A DNA stretch of 64,000 nucleotides. Source: Bacteroidaceae bacterium (GTDB lineage Bacteria > Bacteroidota > Bacteroidia > Bacteroidales > Bacteroidaceae). Where the stretch lies: contig JAFUYT010000029.1 of the NCBI GenBank assembly GCA_017470425.1, positions 1 to 64,000 of the forward strand, in the 5' to 3' direction. Below the pieces are notes generated by a model that was given only the letters and a program-made list of their open reading frames with translations, was not told the origin of the DNA and searched no databases. Shown one piece after another: positions 49,085 to 58,332 of this stretch; within the stretch, counting starts at the first letter, position 1, and each line of letters starts with the position of its first letter. Made by a program: the position numbers and the translations under genes.

Positions 49085-50890
49085 ATGAAAAAGATATTTC
49101 AATCATTTCTCCACGGTGCGAACATCGCACTCCTCGGGCTTGCCCTTGGCAGCTGTGGCGATTTCTTGGAAATCACCCCTCGTGACATGGTCACGGAGGA
49201 CAATTTCTGGGATGAGAAGACCGATGTCGATCAGATGGTCACCGGATGCTACACTGCCATGCAGTCCAATGACTTCATCTCGCGCTGCATCATCTGGGGC
49301 GATATGCGTGGTCCTGATATTGATGGAGCCTCCAATGCCAGCGAATTCGATGACCTCTATCAGGCTCTCGTGAACAACCTGATGCCTTCCAACCAGTTCA
49401 CTGACTGGTCCTCCTTCTACTATGTCATCAATAAGTGTAATAACATTATCCACATGGCTCCTGAGGTGCATGAGAAGGATCCTTCCTACCGCCAGAGCGA
49501 CCTGCAGGCTACCATCGCCGAGATGACCGCCCTGCGCTCCCTCTGCTACTGGTATCTCATCCGTGCCTTCGATGCCGTTCCCTTCTCCCGCGAGAGCGTA
49601 CAGCAGGAAGACGAAGTACTGCGTCTGGCACCGTCATCCTTCGATGTGGTGCTGAACGAACTGATTTCCGATCTGGAGTCCGTGAAGTCCAGCGCCCTCG
49701 ACCATTATGCTTCGACGAGCAGCAACGACACGGAGCTGGGCACCTTCAACAGCAACTGCAACCGCATCACCCGCTCTGCCATCAATGCAATGCTCTGCGA
49801 CATGTACCTCTGGCGCGGCGACTACGACAAGGTCATTGCCTGTGCCGACGAGATCCTGGCCGTCAAGAAGGGCGACTACGAGCGCAACCACAGCCACACG
49901 ATGATGTCGGGTTCCTACGTTCCTGAGGTCGTGTCAGCCTCCTCTGGCAACTTCACCACCTATCTCTACAAGAACACCCAGTCCGAGGGTAACAATGTTT
50001 TCAATGCCATCTTCGGTGTCGGCAACAGTTTCGAGAGTATCTTCGAGCTGTCCTTCAACTCTACCAACAAGAGCAGTGCCTACATCTCCAGCTACGCGCT
50101 GGCGAATCTCTATGGCACGGGCAACGCGGATGATAAATACGGACCTGTCAACAAGGGCGCCGGTTATCTTGAGCCCATGGGTGCCATTGTGGCCGAGGCA
50201 CAGGGTACGACAGGTAAGTGGGAGGTCTTCCGTGGTTTCTCCGATACCCGTTATTATTGCAGCTTGATGGCTGATGACAGCTATACCGAGGGCACTATCC
50301 GCAAGGGTGTCGCTTCGGTCTTCCAAATCACGCAGTCGGGTAATAAGTACATCAACACAGAGACGACCACCGGAATGGCTCCTTTCGTCTTACCGACATC
50401 GATGAACCGCAACTGGATCTTCTATCGCCTGACCGATGTGATGCTGATGAAGGCGGAAGCCTACTTGATGAAGAGCACTGCCGAGGTCAATGATGCCAAC
50501 AAGGCGCTCTGGGCTAGTGCCTACGACCTGATTGAGGTTGTTGCCAACCGCTCCGTCACGACTACTGCACAGCAGCTCAAGAGCACCGATGCAGCCGCTT
50601 CGGATCGCGCGAAGCTGCAGGCTCTGCTGCGCAACGAACGCCGTGCTGAACTGATGTTCGAAGGCAAGAGCTGGTTCGACATGATTCGCTATGCCAAGCA
50701 GGCTGGCGGCGATATCAGCGGCTTCAAGGACGTCCCGGCCAAGTGCGGTTCACGTGGTTCTTCGAATCCTTTCCCCAGCTGGGCGCATCTATTCTGGCCT
50801 TACAACAAGCAAGAGGTCAAGAAGAATCCGAACCTCACGCAGAAGAGTATCTACAACAAGGACACTGAAGACTTTAGTATCAACAACTAA
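49085..50890 (+). CDS. SusD/RagB family surface lipoprotein 1
   Basis: The 601-residue lid partner of SusC 1. Lipobox LGSC (GLALGSCGDFLEITPRD), then the SusD N-terminus (ITPRDMVTEDNFWDEKTDVDQMVTGCYTAM), TPR-like helices (MTALRSLCYWYLIRAFDAVPFS; INAMLCDMYLWRGDYDKVIACADEIL) and the usual C-terminal block (LRNERRAELMFEGKSWFDMIRYAKQ). The length is normal for SusD/RagB. It sits on the cell surface and closes the SusC channel. The next FAS1 gene starts 15 bp downstream. Confidence 0.95.
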   Translation: MKKIFQSFLHGANIALLGLALGSCGDFLEITPRDMVTEDNFWDEKTDVDQMVTGCYTAMQSNDFISRCIIWGDMRGPDIDGASNASEFDDLYQALVNNLMPSNQFTDWSSFYYVINKCNNIIHMAPEVHEKDPSYRQSDLQATIAEMTALRSLCYWYLIRAFDAVPFSRESVQQEDEVLRLAPSSFDVVLNELISDLESVKSSALDHYASTSSNDTELGTFNSNCNRITRSAINAMLCDMYLWRGDYDKVIACADEILAVKKGDYERNHSHTMMSGSYVPEVVSASSGNFTTYLYKNTQSEGNNVFNAIFGVGNSFESIFELSFNSTNKSSAYISSYALANLYGTGNADDKYGPVNKGAGYLEPMGAIVAEAQGTTGKWEVFRGFSDTRYYCSLMADDSYTEGTIRKGVASVFQITQSGNKYINTETTTGMAPFVLPTSMNRNWIFYRLTDVMLMKAEAYLMKSTAEVNDANKALWASAYDLIEVVANRSVTTTAQQLKSTDAAASDRAKLQALLRNERRAELMFEGKSWFDMIRYAKQAGGDISGFKDVPAKCGSRGSSNPFPSWAHLFWPYNKQEVKKNPNLTQKSIYNKDTEDFSINN

Positions 50891-50905
50891 CACAACGATA
50901 GGACT

Positions 50906-53053
50906 ATGAAAAAGATTCTTTCATTCAAGATATATGCGCTGCTGACCCTTCTCACGGTCGCAGTCGCAGGGCTGACGTCCTGTAAGGATGACATCCCGGA
51001 GGACAGCCTCTACACCTATCAGTCGGAAATGCTGAGTGACTTCCTGCGCAACAACGAGAACTTCTCGCTGTTCGCCCGTATGGTGGAGAAAGCCGGTAAG
51101 ATGGATCTCTTCTCGACCTACGGCACCTACACCTGCTTCGCTCCCACGAACGACGCCGTGAACAGCTATCTGGCCGGTCTGGGCCTCTCATCGGTCGAGG
51201 AGCTCTCCGACAATGAGTGCGACACGCTGGTGTGCACGATGACCATCGCCAGCAAGGTGTTCTCCCTCACAGACCTGGAAGGCTACACCTTCTTGGAGGA
51301 TAACAACATGCTCGGCCGCGCACTGAAGCTTCAGGAGGTGCCGATGACTATCCAGACGGAGTACGGCGAGCAGGAGGTTTCCACCTTCATCGTCAATGGC
51401 TCCGGACAAGTCATCTACGAACTCGCCAACGACTCCGTGGAGAACGGTATCGTGCATCCCATCGGCGGCAGCGTCGTCAGGGCTTCCAGCGACTTGCTCC
51501 CCGACGTCATCCGCAAGGATCCGGCCGTCAGCATCTTTGCCGAGGCAATGGTGCTCACCGGTCTCCACGACCAGATGGTGCGCCGCGAGGATGTCTCCTA
51601 CAACTACCATGACTACGAGGATCTGGAGGGTGAATATCATTCTGATAACCATGATAACTGGTGCTGGGTTCCCCGCACGCGCCGCTATCGCTACACTGCT
51701 TTCTGCGTCACGGATGAGGTGCTGAACCACTACAGTGAGTACGATGATGTGGGCTACAACAAGAACATCTACACGTGGGAAGACCTCTACGACTACGCCT
51801 GCACCGTCTATCCTGAAGGCGCCGGGCAGAGCTACTATGCCAAGACCGAAAGCGCCCTCAAGGACGAGCGCAACCCGCTGCACAAGCTGATTGCCTACCA
51901 TCTGCTGGATCGCCTCGGCATCTACGAGAAGCTCTATTCCAACTGTACCATCCTGCGCACGCTCATCAACCCCACAGAGTGGTATCCCACGATGAACCCC
52001 TATTCCACGATGAAGGTAGAGTGCGTCTATTCAGCCAACAAGTTCCACAAGGACGGCGAGGATCTCACAGCTGTTGACGGCATCAACGACGGCGTCGTCT
52101 ATCTGAATCATATCTATGACCCCGACCGTGGTATCTACCACCGTGGTGCCATCGTCTATCCCGATGTCTCCGAGGAGATGGCCAACAACCAGAACTGCGA
52201 GAACGGTATCTACTACTACATTGACCGCCTCATCGACTACGGTCAGACCACGCAGAACACCGTCTTCAACGCCCGTATGCGCATGGACCTCTATACCTTC
52301 TGGCCTGAGCTGATGAACAATGACATCCGCACCACGCAGACCAATCTCCACGATGCAACGACCAGCAAGACGACCAACTGCAAGAACTATATCTTCCCGA
52401 CGGGCTATCTGGACCATGTAGAATCCAGCGACGATGGCGACTTCATCTATCAGGGTGCCCGCAACTACTATTGGAGCTATGAGGGCGATGAGTTCAACCT
52501 CCGTTCCGATAAGGGTCTCTATGACTTCACCTTCGAGCTGCCGCCCGTGCCCGCTGGTCAGTACCAGGTTCGTCTGGGCTTCGCGCTCATCCCGAGCCGC
52601 GGTATCGGTCAGTTCTACCTCGACGGCAAGCCCCAAGGTATTCCGCTTGATATGCGAATCACCGGATGGGAGGATAAGACCGGTTGGAAGGCGCTCTATA
52701 CCGCCAACAATAATGCCACCCTCCGCGCCAATGCCGAGCAGAACAAGAAGGACCTCCACAACCAGGGATGGTACCACGGCCCTGCCAGCATCCGCTGCGT
52801 CGCCAGCTCATCGAGCAATGCCCCGACGGACAATGACCTGGCTCTGAGTAACTCCACGCCCTTCTGCAACATCGCCAACACCATCCGCCGTGTCATCTAC
52901 ACCGGTCCCCTGGGCGGCGACAAGCGCAATAAGATCCGCATCCGCAGTGTGTGGTCCGAGGGCGGCGCCGAGCTGATGTTCGACTACATCGAGATCGTGC
53001 CCAAGAGCGTCTATGGCCTCGATACCGCCGGTTCTGCCGAGGACGACCTATAA
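50906..53053 (+). CDS. FAS1 domain lipoprotein B (DUF5108-like)
   Basis: A 715-residue surface lipoprotein. Lipobox LTSC (VAVAGLTSCKDDIPED). FAS1 units: about 40-190 (NFSLFARMVEKAGKMDLFSTYGTYTCFAPTNDAVNSYL) and about 195-420 (VSIFAEAMVLTGLHDQMV...LLDRLGIYEKLYS). The last third is a beta-sandwich-like domain (YDFTFELPPVPAGQYQVRLGFALIP, FYLDGKPQGIPLDMR), which resembles a carbohydrate- or ligand-binding module, plus a final strand block (IRIRSVWSEGGAELMFDYIEIVP). It may act as a SusE/F-like accessory of the two SusCD pairs. I recognise it only as the Bacteroidota FAS1/DUF5108 type. Confidence 0.8.
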   Translation: MKKILSFKIYALLTLLTVAVAGLTSCKDDIPEDSLYTYQSEMLSDFLRNNENFSLFARMVEKAGKMDLFSTYGTYTCFAPTNDAVNSYLAGLGLSSVEELSDNECDTLVCTMTIASKVFSLTDLEGYTFLEDNNMLGRALKLQEVPMTIQTEYGEQEVSTFIVNGSGQVIYELANDSVENGIVHPIGGSVVRASSDLLPDVIRKDPAVSIFAEAMVLTGLHDQMVRREDVSYNYHDYEDLEGEYHSDNHDNWCWVPRTRRYRYTAFCVTDEVLNHYSEYDDVGYNKNIYTWEDLYDYACTVYPEGAGQSYYAKTESALKDERNPLHKLIAYHLLDRLGIYEKLYSNCTILRTLINPTEWYPTMNPYSTMKVECVYSANKFHKDGEDLTAVDGINDGVVYLNHIYDPDRGIYHRGAIVYPDVSEEMANNQNCENGIYYYIDRLIDYGQTTQNTVFNARMRMDLYTFWPELMNNDIRTTQTNLHDATTSKTTNCKNYIFPTGYLDHVESSDDGDFIYQGARNYYWSYEGDEFNLRSDKGLYDFTFELPPVPAGQYQVRLGFALIPSRGIGQFYLDGKPQGIPLDMRITGWEDKTGWKALYTANNNATLRANAEQNKKDLHNQGWYHGPASIRCVASSSSNAPTDNDLALSNSTPFCNIANTIRRVIYTGPLGGDKRNKIRIRSVWSEGGAELMFDYIEIVPKSVYGLDTAGSAEDDL

Positions 53054-53095
53054 TCAACCCATTCTTTATCAACGAATATAATCTACATTCCTGAT

Positions 53096-55027
53096 ATGAA
53101 AGCCAAACAATATTTGAAAATGCTCACCGTGCTCGCCGCACTGCCCGCACTGGCGCTCTCCTGCACCGATGCATGGGACGACCACTACGGCGACGGCACG
53201 GGTGCCGGCACCAACGTGGATGCGCCGACACTGCTGGAGCATGTGCAGGCGGATGCAGAACTGTCACAGTTCCTGCGCGTCGTGAAGCACGTGGGCTACG
53301 ATGCCGTCCTGGCATCGCCGCAGTCGTTCACGCTCTGGGCACCCGTCATCACGGAGAAGCAGGCGGACAGCATCATCGCCGTCTATGAGGCGCAGAAGCT
53401 CCTGGTCGATAACAACGGCAACCTCCGCAAGGACAAGGACAACTATGCCATCACGCAGTTCATCCAGAACCACATCGCCCTCGCCGGGCGCTCCGCCAGT
53501 TCGCTCACCAAGGACTCTGTGCGGATGTGGAACGGCAAGTACATGGTGATGACCGACAAGGACCTCGACGGCGTGCCGTATCTCGACAAGAACATCGTGG
53601 CCTCCAACGGCATCATGTACAAGCTTCGCGAGAAGGAGACCTTCTTCCCCAACCTGCGCGAAGTGCTGGAGCTGCAGGAGCGCATGGACAGTGCGTCGCA
53701 CTTCTTCAAGATGTTCGATGAATACACCCTCGACGAGCAGCAGTCCGTCATGCAGGACATTGTCGATGGCGAGATTGTCTATGCCGACTCCGTCATGACG
53801 CTCTCCAACAGCCTCTATCACGCACTGGGGTATATCCAGCGTGAGGACAGTGCCTACATCTACCTGGCACCCAGCAACGAAGAGTGGAAGCGGGAGTACG
53901 ACAAGTACTACACCTGGTTCAACTATGTCAATGACTCGCGCATGGCCAACCGCGACTCGCTCATCCAGCTCAACGCCCGCTTCGCCATCGCCCGCGGCCG
54001 CTTCTTCAACATCAACACGCAGAAGAACGAGTACAAGGACTCCATCACCAACACGTATTACGTGAGGTCCAAGGACTACTACGGTCTGAACCGCTTCCTC
54101 AAGCCGAAGGACGAGAAGGGAATCCTGTATGGCCTGACGCCCGTCAAGTGTTCCAACGGCTACCTCTATGAGGACGCCGAAGGCCGCATCCCCGACAGCC
54201 TGACCTTCAACTACAAGCGCTACCTCTCACCCCTCTCGCGCAGCAACTGGAAGGCCCGCCTGATTCAGAACAAGAGCCTCACCGACACCTACAGCCCGCA
54301 GGTCACCGTGACGACGCGCAACATCGTGGAGTCCGTCACGCTGAAGACGCAGACCGGCACCGAGGTGGATCCCGAGAGCGGCGAGGAAGTGCCGACCTAC
54401 GACGTGCAGGTCGTCAAGTTCCCGGAACTGAAGGATAAGCAGTACGTGGAAGTGGAGCCCGCCACCTACTCGGGTACGACCAACACCACGTCGAACATCT
54501 ACTACTATCTGCGCAACACGTTCTCGAACCTCTACTACAATGTCTATGTGGTGATGGTTCCTGAGTTTGCCCGCGAGAACTACGACGCCACCAAGGTGCT
54601 GCCCGTTCCCTTCCGCGTCAGCTTCAGCGAGCGCACCGAGAACACTGGCAAGGGTATCGTCTCGCGCGAAGACCCCGAGTCGGGCGAGTTCTCACGTGAG
54701 GTGAACCTGACGACGGACAACACCGATGACGCCCACAAGACCAATGCCTCCACCTTCCTGGCCACGGGCACGGGCGTGGATCTCATCTGTATTGACAAGG
54801 CACGTAAGTTCAACTTCGCATCCTACAATGCCTTCGCATCCCTCGACGGCACACAGCGCTATCGCTTCTATAGCCAGGCCAATGCCACTCAGCTGAGAAA
54901 CAACGTCTATTCCAACATCCTCCGCATCAACCGGATCATCTACATCCCGTTCGAGACGGAGGAAGAGGCAAAGGCATTCGACTTGCAGCTGTCCGATTTG
55001 TCTAACCTGAAAGAATACAAGCAATGA
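53096..55027 (+). CDS. FAS1 domain lipoprotein C
   Basis: A 643-residue surface lipoprotein. Lipobox ALSC (LPALALSCTDAWDDHYG). Two FAS1-like units: about 45-200 (SQFLRVVKHVGYDAVLASPQSFTLWAPV...HIALAGRS...IMYKL) and about 215-420 (SHFFKMFDEYTLDEQQSV...YIYLAPSNEEWKREYDKYY). The C-terminal part is beta-rich (YYYLRNTFSNLYYNVYVVMVPEFARE...VDLICIDKARKFNFASYNAF). Its stop codon overlaps the start of SusC 2 (ATGA), mirroring the coupling of FAS1 A to SusC 1. The repeated pairing of a FAS1 protein with a SusC suggests a shared complex. Confidence 0.82.
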   Translation: MKAKQYLKMLTVLAALPALALSCTDAWDDHYGDGTGAGTNVDAPTLLEHVQADAELSQFLRVVKHVGYDAVLASPQSFTLWAPVITEKQADSIIAVYEAQKLLVDNNGNLRKDKDNYAITQFIQNHIALAGRSASSLTKDSVRMWNGKYMVMTDKDLDGVPYLDKNIVASNGIMYKLREKETFFPNLREVLELQERMDSASHFFKMFDEYTLDEQQSVMQDIVDGEIVYADSVMTLSNSLYHALGYIQREDSAYIYLAPSNEEWKREYDKYYTWFNYVNDSRMANRDSLIQLNARFAIARGRFFNINTQKNEYKDSITNTYYVRSKDYYGLNRFLKPKDEKGILYGLTPVKCSNGYLYEDAEGRIPDSLTFNYKRYLSPLSRSNWKARLIQNKSLTDTYSPQVTVTTRNIVESVTLKTQTGTEVDPESGEEVPTYDVQVVKFPELKDKQYVEVEPATYSGTTNTTSNIYYYLRNTFSNLYYNVYVVMVPEFARENYDATKVLPVPFRVSFSERTENTGKGIVSREDPESGEFSREVNLTTDNTDDAHKTNASTFLATGTGVDLICIDKARKFNFASYNAFASLDGTQRYRFYSQANATQLRNNVYSNILRINRIIYIPFETEEEAKAFDLQLSDLSNLKEYKQ

Positions 55028-58000
55028 AAACACTGAATATATTTTGTCTCTCATTGCTCTGGTTGCTCCCCACGGTGACTTGGGCACAGGACGATATGGA
55101 CTATGGCACCGACGAGGCCGACACCGTAGCCGTGCGCCACATCCGCAAGGAGAAGAAGCAAGAGCCCACGCGTGAGATCACGGGTAGGGTAGTGGGGCAG
55201 CAGGGCCACGCGCCGCTCGCCGGTGTACTGGTGCAGTCGATGATCGGCGACGGCTATTCGACGCTGACCGACGAGGAAGGTAACTTTACCATGAAGGTGC
55301 CCCTCTACTGCACCGCCATCAACGTGACGCTGCCGGGCTACAACACGGTGCGCGTAGGTCTGAGCAAGAACAGCCAGCTCCGCGACATCATCCTGCACAA
55401 CGAAGCCGGCCCCGCCTTCTACGAAAGTGAGGACAACATCATGAATGTGGCCCGTGCCGACAACTTTGAGTTCTCCAACGCCATCAACGTGGCCAGCGAG
55501 ATCCAGAACCAGCTGGGGGCCGACGTGCTCACCAACCAGCGTAGCGGACTCTCCGGCGTGGGCAGCTACATGCAGATTGCCGGCGTGGGCAGCTACATGG
55601 TCAACGCGCAGCCTCTGGTGGTCATCGACGGTGTCATCACCGATATGCAATACGGTCGTGAGATGCTGCACTCGGGATTCTACAACGACATTCTGGCCAA
55701 CATCAACGTCAATGACATCAAGACCGTGGAAGTGCTCAAGAACGGAACGGCGCTCTACGGCTCGAAGGGCGCCAATGGTGTGATCCTCATCAACACCAAG
55801 CGCAACACGTCGCTCGCCACCCGCATCGCGGCCACCGCCAACGTAGGCGTGGAGCTCATGCCGCGTCACTACAGCGTCATGGACGGCTCGCAGTTCAAGT
55901 CCTACGCCAGCGACCTGCTGAGCACGACGGGCACGACGCTGCAGACTTTCAAGTTCCTGCGCTCCGACGATCCCAACTACTATTGGATCAACAAGTACAA
56001 TAATAATACGGACTGGACCGACGGTGTCTTCCAGACAGCTGTCAAGCAGAGCTACGGTCTGAGCGTGCAAGGTGGTGGCGAGGTGGCCAACTATATGCTC
56101 TCCATCGGCTACAACCACGCCACGGAGACCATCGAGGAGGCTAACTTCAACCGCCTGAACATCCGCTTCAACACCGACATCAAGATCTCCGACTGGGTCG
56201 GCGTGCGCTTCGACGCCTCCTTCAGCAACACTACCCGCAAGCTCTACGACACGGGCACTCCCACGGACTATGACAACGGCACCATCACATCGCTCAACTT
56301 CCTGAGCTACGCCAAGTCGCCGATGCTCAGCCCCTACAGCTTCGTGGCGGGCACCAACGGCCCCGGCATCATCAGCAATGCCCACCTGGACATCACGCAG
56401 GAGGACTACCTCGCCGAGGTCACGCAGATCAGCTCCGACAACTATGAGCTGGCCAACCCGCTCGCCATCCTGGAGTACGGTACGGCACAGAACAAGAACT
56501 ACTACGACAATTCCTACCTGAACCTGAGCATCACGCCGTCGTGGCAGCCCAACAAGCACCTGAAGTTCTCGTCGCTCTTCAGTTATTCTCTCGTCAACAC
56601 CAACGAGAAGTACTACATCCCGACGAACGGCGTGCCCACCTTCCGCGTGGCCAGCCTGAACGTCGGCACGGAGAAGATGTCCAACATGATCGGTTCGCTC
56701 TACAGCAAGCAGAACAGCGTGCTCAGTGACACCAAGATTGAGTGGAAGAACCGCTACGACGGCCACAGCATCAACCTCCTCGGCGGCTTCCGCTTCATGA
56801 ACGAGAGCTACTCACTGACGCGCCAGACGGGTTACAACACGGGTAACGACAAGACGCCGCTCATCTCCAGCACCGAAGAGCGCTACCGCCGCATCGTGGG
56901 CTCGGTGGAGAACTGGGCAACGCTCGCCTGGTACGCACAGGCCAAGTACAACTTCTCCAACCGATACTACCTGCAGGCCGACTTCTCGATGGATACGAGC
57001 TCGCAGTTTGGCCACGATGCCAAGAGCGGTCTGAAGCTGTTCGGCGTGGCATGGGGCCTCTTCCCCAGCATCCAGGCTGGCTGGCTCGTGACCAACGAGG
57101 ACTGGTTCGACGTGAACGGTATCGACTACCTGAAGGTGACCGCCGGCTTCAACATGAGCGGTAATGACGCCCTTCCCTACGACGCCTCCCACAGCTACTT
57201 CAAGAGTTCGCTCTATCTGGGACAGATCCCCGGCCTGAGTCTGGAGAACATCGGTAACACCGAGCTGCAATGGGAGACCACGCGCCGCTTCAACGTCGGC
57301 CTCGAGGGGCGCTTCCTGAACAACCGCCTCTCCGCAGGCATCAACTACTTCAAGAGCTGGACGGACAACCTGCTGACGATGCAGAGCCTGAACTTCCTCT
57401 CCGGTATCGACCAGAGCTGGAGCAACGGCGGCAGCCTGGAGAACCAGGGCTTCGACGTGCACGCCTCTGCACACCTCTATTCCAGCAACGACTGGAACTG
57501 GAGCCTTGGCGCCAGCGTCGGACACTATGTCAACAAGCTCACGGCGCTGCCCGATAACGCACCCTACGAGGACCATCAGGTGCTCGGCGCTACCATTCGC
57601 AGTGAGGTGGGTCGCAGCATCAACAGCTTCTACGGCCTGCAGACAGCTTCGACCGATAACGGAACCATCGTCTATGCCACTGCCGAGGAGGCCCAGCGCG
57701 ACGGCCTCTACCGCCTGCGCGCCGACGGTGAGACGAAGGACTACTTCACCAGTGGCGACGTGAAGTATGTCGATCAGAACGGCGACGGCAAGATCGACGA
57801 CAGCGACCGCGTGTTCATCGGCGATGCCAACCCCGACATCTACGGCAACATCTGGACCAGCCTGAGCTACAAGCGCATCACCCTCGACGTGGGCTTCAAC
57901 TACAGCCTCGGCGGCGACATCTATAACTACACGCGCCAGCAGCTCGAGAGCGGCAGCCGCTTCATGAACCAGACCACTGCGATGCTCAGCCGCTGGAGCC

Positions 58001-58320
58001 ATGAAGGCCAGGTGACCGACATACCGCGCGCCTACTATGGCGACCCGATGGGCAACAGCGCCTTCAGCGACCGCTGGATTGAGAACGGCAGCTACCTGCG
58101 CCTGAAGAACGTCACGTTGAGCTACAAACTCCCCATCAACAACACCTACATCCAGGGTATCACCGTCTGGGCACAGGGCACCAACCTGCTGACGCTCACG
58201 AAGTACCTGGGCTCCGATCCGGAGATGTCCATGGGCAACAGCGTCTTCTATCAGGGCATCGACCGTGGCTACCTCTCATCAGGCCGTATGTTCAATGTCG
58301 GTGTGAAAATCAACCTCTAA
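55024..58320 (+). CDS. SusC/RagA family TonB-dependent outer-membrane transporter 2
   Basis: A 1098-residue TonB-linked transporter. Signal peptide MKTLNIFCLSLLWLLPTVTWAQ, a short acidic linker, then a CarboxypepD_reg-like domain (about 50-125: REITGRVVGQQGHAPLAGVLV...INVTLPGYNTV). Plug: about 150-265 (ASEIQNQLGADVL, PLVVIDGVITDMQYGREML, NDIKTVEVLKNGTALYGSKGANGVILINTKR). Barrel end: GRMFNVGVKINL. It is clearly diverged from SusC 1 in the linker and plug, so this is not a recent duplication. The SusD partner starts 12 bp downstream. Confidence 0.95.
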   Translation: MKTLNIFCLSLLWLLPTVTWAQDDMDYGTDEADTVAVRHIRKEKKQEPTREITGRVVGQQGHAPLAGVLVQSMIGDGYSTLTDEEGNFTMKVPLYCTAINVTLPGYNTVRVGLSKNSQLRDIILHNEAGPAFYESEDNIMNVARADNFEFSNAINVASEIQNQLGADVLTNQRSGLSGVGSYMQIAGVGSYMVNAQPLVVIDGVITDMQYGREMLHSGFYNDILANINVNDIKTVEVLKNGTALYGSKGANGVILINTKRNTSLATRIAATANVGVELMPRHYSVMDGSQFKSYASDLLSTTGTTLQTFKFLRSDDPNYYWINKYNNNTDWTDGVFQTAVKQSYGLSVQGGGEVANYMLSIGYNHATETIEEANFNRLNIRFNTDIKISDWVGVRFDASFSNTTRKLYDTGTPTDYDNGTITSLNFLSYAKSPMLSPYSFVAGTNGPGIISNAHLDITQEDYLAEVTQISSDNYELANPLAILEYGTAQNKNYYDNSYLNLSITPSWQPNKHLKFSSLFSYSLVNTNEKYYIPTNGVPTFRVASLNVGTEKMSNMIGSLYSKQNSVLSDTKIEWKNRYDGHSINLLGGFRFMNESYSLTRQTGYNTGNDKTPLISSTEERYRRIVGSVENWATLAWYAQAKYNFSNRYYLQADFSMDTSSQFGHDAKSGLKLFGVAWGLFPSIQAGWLVTNEDWFDVNGIDYLKVTAGFNMSGNDALPYDASHSYFKSSLYLGQIPGLSLENIGNTELQWETTRRFNVGLEGRFLNNRLSAGINYFKSWTDNLLTMQSLNFLSGIDQSWSNGGSLENQGFDVHASAHLYSSNDWNWSLGASVGHYVNKLTALPDNAPYEDHQVLGATIRSEVGRSINSFYGLQTASTDNGTIVYATAEEAQRDGLYRLRADGETKDYFTSGDVKYVDQNGDGKIDDSDRVFIGDANPDIYGNIWTSLSYKRITLDVGFNYSLGGDIYNYTRQQLESGSRFMNQTTAMLSRWSHEGQVTDIPRAYYGDPMGNSAFSDRWIENGSYLRLKNVTLSYKLPINNTYIQGITVWAQGTNLLTLTKYLGSDPEMSMGNSVFYQGIDRGYLSSGRMFNVGVKINL

Positions 58321-58332
58321 TCTGCTACGGAC